NCBI GenBank assembly: GCA_905199755.1
Contig: CAJKHT010000023.1
Coordinates: 1-35,065 of the forward strand
Origin: an uncultured Eubacteriales bacterium
GTDB lineage: Bacteria > Bacillota > Clostridia > UBA1381
Direction of reading: 5' to 3'
DNA length: 35,065 nucleotides
Shown: positions 30,645-35,065 of the stretch, in pieces
Layout: each line of letters begins with the position of its first letter
Numbering within the stretch: position 1 is the first letter of the stretch
The notes under the pieces: generated by a model
Told to the model about the DNA's origin: nothing
Database searches by the model: none
Seen by the model: the letters and a program-made list of their open reading frames with translations, nothing else
Translations under genes and position numbers: made by a program

Positions 30645-32252
30645 ATGAGAAAGGGAATATTACTGCTGTTTTTATGCGCGTTAATGATTTTGTGTACGTC
30701 GTGCGAAACGGCAGACAAGGTAGCAGAACGCGTAAAAACCAATATTGAGGATATAGCTGACGGATTTTCGGATACGGGGCAGAAAGAAGAACCAAAGCCG
30801 GAAACGGAAAACAGTATAAGAATCGGTATAGCTGAATTTGATACATTTAATCCGCTGCTTACCAAGTCGCAGACCGTGCGCGAGGCAATGCAGACGGTTT
30901 TTGAACCGTTGTTTGAAACCGATGAGGCAATGCGTACAGTGCCTGTTCTGGCAGCGGAATACAGTGTAACTGCCGACGGACTTACATACAGCATAACGGT
31001 TAAATCCGATGTGCTGTGGCATGACGGAACGCAGTTTACAGCTTATGATGCGGCATATACAATAAAACAGCTGCAAAGTATTAAGACGGTATATTCGGAT
31101 AATGTGAGCGAAATAGCGGATTGCCGTGCAGAGAACAGGAATACGCTTAAAATAGTTTTAAAAAGACCTGTAATGCAGTTTGCGGCTCTGTTGAGCTTCC
31201 CGATTGTTCCCAACGGCTCAGATATGAGCGGTGCGGCGAATTATGTACCTGTCGGTACGGGGGCGTTTATGTTCGGTTCAAAGTCGGGGATTGATGAATA
31301 TACATTTAATGCTTACGATATGTATCATAACGGCAGAGCGAAAACGGACAGGCTGTATATACGCGAAGCACCCGATAATGAACGCTGTTGTTCAATGTTT
31401 AATGTAAGTGAAACGGATTTGCTCACAAGCAATGAAGTTAATCTCATGTCGTATATGCCGTCGGGGCAGATACATGTTAATGACTTTTGTTCAAACAGAA
31501 TGACATTTGCCGGCTTTAATCTCCGTTCATCGGCAATGGCTGGAACCAATACCCGTGAGGGAATTGCGGAGCTTATAGATAAAAAGAATATTGTGGATTC
31601 GGTGTTGTATTCGCGCGGTGTCGAGAGCGATATTGCGGTAAATCCGTATTCATGGCTGTATTATGATACAAATACCGATTTTCGGGCAAATTATGAAAAC
31701 GCCATGGCACTTTTGGGGAATGACGGCTGGGGCTTGAATGAAGACGGCATAATGCAAAGGACAGTGAAAGGAAGAACGGAAAAATTAAGACCTGTGATTT
31801 TAGTAAACGGCGACAGTGATGTTAAGGTGAAAGTTGCCGAGAGCATAAAAAAAGATTTGGAAAAGTGCGGCATTAATGCTGTTATTGATAAAGAAAAATA
31901 TGAGAGATATGTGCAGAAAATTGCGGCACATGACTTTGATATGATGATTGGTGAATTTGATTTGGGGGCAAACCAGGACATATTCCTGCTTGCCGGCTCA
32001 CAGAATAATTATTTTTCATACGGAAGTGAAGAAGCGGATACACTTATGGCGCAGGCAGGAATGATGTCAAATGAGGAATCCGTTAAGGAAATATACAAAA
32101 GCCTCGGAGAAATTCTGAGACGGGAGGCGCCGTTTACACCGATTTATTATGCAAAGGAAAGTGTTTTAAGCTCGGGAAAGCTTAAGGACGGAATTTATCC
32201 GTCCGTTACGGGATTTTACAGAGTGTCTAATATATGGAGTGTTTTGGAGTAA
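30645..32252 (+). CDS. ABC transporter substrate-binding lipoprotein (SBP_bac_5, peptide type)
   Basis: 535-residue lipoprotein. The signal sequence MRKGILLLFLCALMILCTSC ends in a lipobox-like CTS-Cys20. A charged linker leads to a family 5 (OppA/DppA-like) binding domain: SIRIGIAEFDTFNPLLTKSQTVREAMQTVFEPLFETD, VPVLAAEYSVTADGLTYSITVKSDVLWHDGTQFTAYDAAYTIKQL and VPVGTGAFMF are typical. It captures peptides or similar solutes at the outer face of the membrane. No permease or ATPase gene is adjacent, so it either serves a transporter encoded elsewhere or acts as a sensor. It ends exactly where the next gene starts. AGGAG precedes the ATG. Confidence 0.9.
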   Translation: MRKGILLLFLCALMILCTSCETADKVAERVKTNIEDIADGFSDTGQKEEPKPETENSIRIGIAEFDTFNPLLTKSQTVREAMQTVFEPLFETDEAMRTVPVLAAEYSVTADGLTYSITVKSDVLWHDGTQFTAYDAAYTIKQLQSIKTVYSDNVSEIADCRAENRNTLKIVLKRPVMQFAALLSFPIVPNGSDMSGAANYVPVGTGAFMFGSKSGIDEYTFNAYDMYHNGRAKTDRLYIREAPDNERCCSMFNVSETDLLTSNEVNLMSYMPSGQIHVNDFCSNRMTFAGFNLRSSAMAGTNTREGIAELIDKKNIVDSVLYSRGVESDIAVNPYSWLYYDTNTDFRANYENAMALLGNDGWGLNEDGIMQRTVKGRTEKLRPVILVNGDSDVKVKVAESIKKDLEKCGINAVIDKEKYERYVQKIAAHDFDMMIGEFDLGANQDIFLLAGSQNNYFSYGSEEADTLMAQAGMMSNEESVKEIYKSLGEILRREAPFTPIYYAKESVLSSGKLKDGIYPSVTGFYRVSNIWSVLE

Positions 32253-33485
32253 ATGAGTAAGATTATAGTGGCCGGCGCAGGTGCGGCAGGAATGATTGCG
32301 GCAGGACGGGCTGCCGAGGAGGCGCAAAAGGTTATTCTTATAGAGCGCAATGACTTTTTCGGGAAAAAGCTGCGGATTACGGGAAAGGGGCGCTGTAATA
32401 TAACAAACAGCGCGGATATTGAGGATATGATTAATAATATGTATCCCACAAACGCAAAATTTCTTTACAGTGCATTATATACATTTACAAATGATGACAT
32501 TGTGCGTCTGCTTGAGGATTTTGGAGTAAAAACAAAGACAGAGCGCGGCGGCAGAATATTTCCCGTTAGTGATAAAGCGGAGGATGTAGTGCGTGCATTA
32601 AGAAAGTATGCGCTGAAGAGCAATGTGAAACCGATAACTGCAAGGGTAAAGGACATTGTGATTGAGGATAATGCGGTAAAGGGCGTAAAAACGGCATCGG
32701 GAGTTATTTATGCGGATAAAGTCATAGTCTGCACGGGCGGAGCATCGTATCCACAGACCGGCTCAACCGGTGACGGCTATGATTTTGCGCGTACCGCAGG
32801 TCATACGGTTATACCTCCCAAAGCATCGCTTGTGCCTGTGGTGACGGAGGAAAAGTGGGTAAGAGACATCATGGGACTTTCACTAAAAAATATATCCGTA
32901 TCCGCATTTGACAAAAACAATAAAAAGGTATATACTGATTTTGGAGAAATGCTGTTTACGCATTTCGGTATATCGGGGCCGGTGGTATTGTCCATGTCGG
33001 CACATCTGAAAAATATCGGCGAGGAAAAATACACGCTGGAGATAGATTTAAAACCGGCACTTGATGAAGAACAGCTTGATGCACGCATACTGCGTGATTT
33101 TGAAAAGTATTCAAAGAAGCACATTATAAACGCATTGGACGATTTGCTGCCCAAAGCACTTATTCCGGTGATTGTATCGATAAGCGGAATCGAGCCTCAT
33201 AAAGCGGTGTGTGCTCTGACAAAAAGCGAGCGAGCAAAGCTTGTGCATACATTAAAGCATCTTCCGCTTACAATGGTGTCTCTGCGTCCGGTTGAGGAAG
33301 CGATAGTTACATCGGGTGGAGTAAAGGTGTCGGAAATCAATCCGTCAACGATGGAATCGAAAATAATAAGCGGATTGTATTTTGCCGGTGAAGTGATTGA
33401 TGTTGACGGATACACGGGCGGATTTAATTTGCAGGCGGCATTTTCAACGGGGTATCTTGCAGGTATGAGTGCCGCCGGGGAGTGA
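32253..33485 (+). CDS. NAD(P)/FAD-dependent oxidoreductase, HI0933/YhiN/BaiN family
   Basis: 410-residue flavoprotein. The N-terminal dinucleotide-binding motif GAGAAGMIAA, then the family stretch IERNDFFGKKLRITGKGRCNITNSAD, KTKTERGGRIFPVSDKAEDV, the second motif VIVCTGGASYPQTGSTGDGYDFARTAGH, MLFTHFGISGPVVLSMSAHL and the C-terminal ISGLYFAGEVIDVDGYTGGFNLQAAFSTGYLAG with the FAD-binding GG. One relative, BaiN, has been reported to act in bile-acid 7-dehydroxylation, but most members are of unknown function, so no symbol is given. Its ATG abuts the stop of the preceding gene (TAA-ATG), so it is translationally coupled. Confidence 0.92.
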   Translation: MSKIIVAGAGAAGMIAAGRAAEEAQKVILIERNDFFGKKLRITGKGRCNITNSADIEDMINNMYPTNAKFLYSALYTFTNDDIVRLLEDFGVKTKTERGGRIFPVSDKAEDVVRALRKYALKSNVKPITARVKDIVIEDNAVKGVKTASGVIYADKVIVCTGGASYPQTGSTGDGYDFARTAGHTVIPPKASLVPVVTEEKWVRDIMGLSLKNISVSAFDKNNKKVYTDFGEMLFTHFGISGPVVLSMSAHLKNIGEEKYTLEIDLKPALDEEQLDARILRDFEKYSKKHIINALDDLLPKALIPVIVSISGIEPHKAVCALTKSERAKLVHTLKHLPLTMVSLRPVEEAIVTSGGVKVSEINPSTMESKIISGLYFAGEVIDVDGYTGGFNLQAAFSTGYLAGMSAAGE

Positions 33486-33525
33486 CGTGCATTTGTTGCC
33501 GCGTTTGCGGCGGAACGGAGTATTT

Positions 33526-33936
33526 ATGGAATTTGGAAGTAAAACAATATGCAAAGCTGCGGTTAAAATGGCATTGAGTGAGGGCAGGGAAGAAGAAAAG
33601 GCTCTTAAAGAGGTATATATGAAGCAGGGAATACGATCGCTTGCGGTGGATTTCGGGAGCGATTTTGCAAGTGCTGTGCCAAAAGTGCTTGAACGTGCCG
33701 TTGTTGCAGCAAAAAGAGAGGGACTTATAGGGGACAGTCATGCAGAGGAGGGAGCGGTCGCAGGTGCGGCGCATGAAGCTCTGCAAATGATAATCGATAA
33801 ATGTGTAGGCTTGAATCTCGGCGGAAAAATAGGTATAGCGCGAGGGGAATCGCATATATGCGTATGCTTGTTTTTTGCCATAGGTTTGCTTAATCTGAAT
33901 GATGTGACGATAGGAATAGGTCACAGAGCGGTTTAA
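33526..33936 (+). CDS. HutP-family protein
   Basis: 136-residue protein that resembles clostridial members of the HutP family. In Bacillus HutP binds L-histidine and Mg2+ and then binds hut leader RNA as a hexamer to prevent termination. Seen here: MEFGSKTICKAAVKMALS, the AVDFGSDFASAVPKVLERAVVAAKREGLI core, SHAEEGAVAGAAHEAL, NLGGKIGIARGESHICVCLFFAIGLL and the end VTIGIGHRAV. ATG 33526 is chosen (GGAG 5 bases upstream, family-like N-terminus); the frame is open to 33469. No histidine-utilisation gene is nearby, so its RNA target is unknown. Confidence 0.85.
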   Translation: MEFGSKTICKAAVKMALSEGREEEKALKEVYMKQGIRSLAVDFGSDFASAVPKVLERAVVAAKREGLIGDSHAEEGAVAGAAHEALQMIIDKCVGLNLGGKIGIARGESHICVCLFFAIGLLNLNDVTIGIGHRAV

Positions 33937-33962
33937 AAATAATTTTTAAGGAGTTTTTTAAT

Positions 33963-34796
33963 ATGAAGTTTTTAATGAAATACCCCGGTGGTAAGGAAAA
34001 GGCGCTTACATTAAGCTATGATGACGGTGTTGTACAAGATATTAAGCTTGTATCAATTCTTGATAAATATGGCTTGAAAGCGACGTTTAACGTTAACACC
34101 GAGACTTTTCTGGATGAGCCGGACAATAATCCGACACGGCGCATGACCAAAAAGGAAATGTATGATTTATATGCAAATTCAGGTCATGAGGTAGCAGTAC
34201 ACACATGTACTCATCCCGATCTCGCAGCACTGTCGGAAAATAACATAACCATGGAAATATTAAAAGACCGCGACACAATTGAAAAGACATTCGGAACTAT
34301 AGCGCGCGGAATGGCATATCCTTTCGGAACATACAGTGATAAGGTAGTCGACTGTATGAAAGCATGCGGAATTGTTTATTCACGTACCACAAAATCCACT
34401 TTTGGATTTGCCATGCCCTCAGATTGGCTGAGACTGAATCCGACATGTCATCATACTGCGGACAATTTAATGCAGTTAGCAAAGGATTTTGAGGAAATGC
34501 AATTAAGAGGCTGGGAGAGTACAAAGCTGTTTTATCTTTGGGGACACAGCTATGAGTTCCACAATAACAACAATTGGAATGTTATAGAGGAATTTGCGGC
34601 GGAAATAGGCGGCAGAGACGATATATGGTATGCAACCAATATTGAGATATATGATTATGTGAAGGCATACGAGAACCTTATTTACAGCTGCAGCACATCA
34701 AAGGTACATAATCCTACCTGTACGGATATATGGATTACGGACGGACGGGATAAGCCTGTAAAAATTCCTGCGGGAGCAACTGTAACAGTCGAATAA
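33963..34796 (+). CDS. Polysaccharide deacetylase (CE4/NodB-like)
   Basis: 277-residue enzyme of the NodB homology fold that removes acetyl groups from sugar polymers or small N-acetyl sugars using a divalent metal. Motif 1 is LTLSYDDG (Asp20/Asp21), motif 2 is HTCTH (His80, His84), motif 3 is RGMAYPFGTYSD; a later Trp-Gly-His (YLWGHSYEF) supplies the catalytic histidine. There is no signal peptide, so a cytoplasmic substrate is likely, as in the short family that contains such proteins. The last ~40 residues form a small beta tail. AAGGAG precedes the ATG. Last gene of the run before the terminator. Confidence 0.92.
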   Translation: MKFLMKYPGGKEKALTLSYDDGVVQDIKLVSILDKYGLKATFNVNTETFLDEPDNNPTRRMTKKEMYDLYANSGHEVAVHTCTHPDLAALSENNITMEILKDRDTIEKTFGTIARGMAYPFGTYSDKVVDCMKACGIVYSRTTKSTFGFAMPSDWLRLNPTCHHTADNLMQLAKDFEEMQLRGWESTKLFYLWGHSYEFHNNNNWNVIEEFAAEIGGRDDIWYATNIEIYDYVKAYENLIYSCSTSKVHNPTCTDIWITDGRDKPVKIPAGATVTVE

Positions 34797-34827
34797 TAAG
34801 AGTATATATGTTATTAAAAAAATCGGA

Positions 34828-34864
34828 ACAGTGCGGCAGTTTTTGCGGCTGCCGTGCTGTTTTG
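34828..34864 (+). terminator. Intrinsic terminator of the uvrC-deacetylase run
   Basis: Stem ACAGTGCGGCAG (34828-34839) with CTGCCGTGCTGT (34849-34860), two G-T pairs, followed by TTTT. Confidence 0.85.
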
Positions 34865-35065
34865 ATAAATAAAGTGCAGAAAAAAAGTGCAGAAAAATTG
34901 TAAATGTCAAGAGTAAATGCGAAAATAATTTAAAATAATTTAATTTTATCTGTTTTTCACAAAAGCGCGGCCATTTCTTCGGCGAAAATGTCAGCGGAAC
35001 AACGGATAACGGGGCAGTCCCTCATTTTGTGTAAACCTCAAATTTGGCTCCAAAATGATAATATA
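34865..35065. other. AT-rich tail of window without a supported gene
   Basis: The stretch holds a short direct repeat (GTGCAGAAAAA twice, near 34874-34896) and AT-rich sequence. On the minus strand a 22-codon frame (35025-34957) with GAGG 9 bases upstream is the only protein-like item; it is too short to call a gene with confidence. Confidence 0.4.

Noticed and set aside
1..35065. CRISPR arrays, transposases, phage genes, tRNA or rRNA
   Set aside because: No regularly spaced repeats, no transposase or integrase motifs in any frame, and no cloverleaf or rRNA-like sequence seen.

Overview
The window reads as chromosomal DNA of an anaerobic, Gram-positive, monoderm member of the Clostridia, probably an uncultured gut-type lineage. 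The grounds are S-layer-homology (SLH) surface proteins, RNase J, a LonB-type AAA protein, AzlC, an ECF-transporter S component behind a THF riboswitch, a HutP-family protein, strong AGGAGG-type ribosome binding sites, and promoters of the form TTGACA-17-TATAAT, often with an extended -10 (TGTGTTATAAT). I found no phage, transposon, CRISPR array, rRNA or tRNA. Gene density is high, and no gene-free stretch exceeds 300 bases.

Layout, left to right. 1-2.4 kb: an AraC-family regulator whose natural N-terminus may be interrupted, a DUF218/YdcF-like membrane protein, and a frameshifted azlC. 2.5-7.0 kb: housekeeping genes as single transcription units, namely RNase J, a THF-riboswitch-controlled folate-type ECF S component, an unusually long PRPP synthetase, and greA. 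7.1-12.1 kb: a GH39-like glycoside hydrolase, a PnuC-type vitamin transporter behind a structured leader that I cannot assign to a known riboswitch, and a copper P-type ATPase fused at its C-terminus to a CopZ-like domain. 12.1-20.3 kb: a surface and DNA-metabolism region. It holds an SLH-anchored phosphodiester glycosidase, a minus-strand pair of radical SAM protein plus DUF4130 protein, a LonB-like AAA protein without its protease domain, and a coupled pair of an alpha/alpha-toroid SLH protein with a membrane-anchored DUF4430 protein. 20.3-26.3 kb: a Na+/alanine symporter, an SCP2-domain protein with a histone-H1-like Lys/Ala tail (minus strand), two tandem membrane/coiled-coil paralogues, tyrS, and a CpXC zinc protein. 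26.3-34.9 kb: recA with a LexA box, HPr, then a run of closely spaced genes: uvrC, pgeF, a peptide-type ABC binding lipoprotein, a BaiN/HI0933-family flavoprotein, a HutP-family protein and a polysaccharide deacetylase, ending at a terminator. The last 200 bases are essentially empty.

The most promising candidates for something undescribed are: (i) the toroid-SLH/DUF4430 pair, which together carry the two domain types that are fused in animal intrinsic factor and transcobalamin, and so may be a split surface corrinoid or ligand receptor; (ii) the SCP2 protein with a 91-residue basic tail; (iii) the tandem coiled-coil paralogues sharing a C-terminal G-x-Y...G-x-Y beta domain; (iv) the protease-less LonB; (v) the CopA-CopZ fusion, which keeps an internal ribosome binding site and start; and (vi) the pnuC leader RNA. 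All functional statements about these are inference from sequence read by eye.
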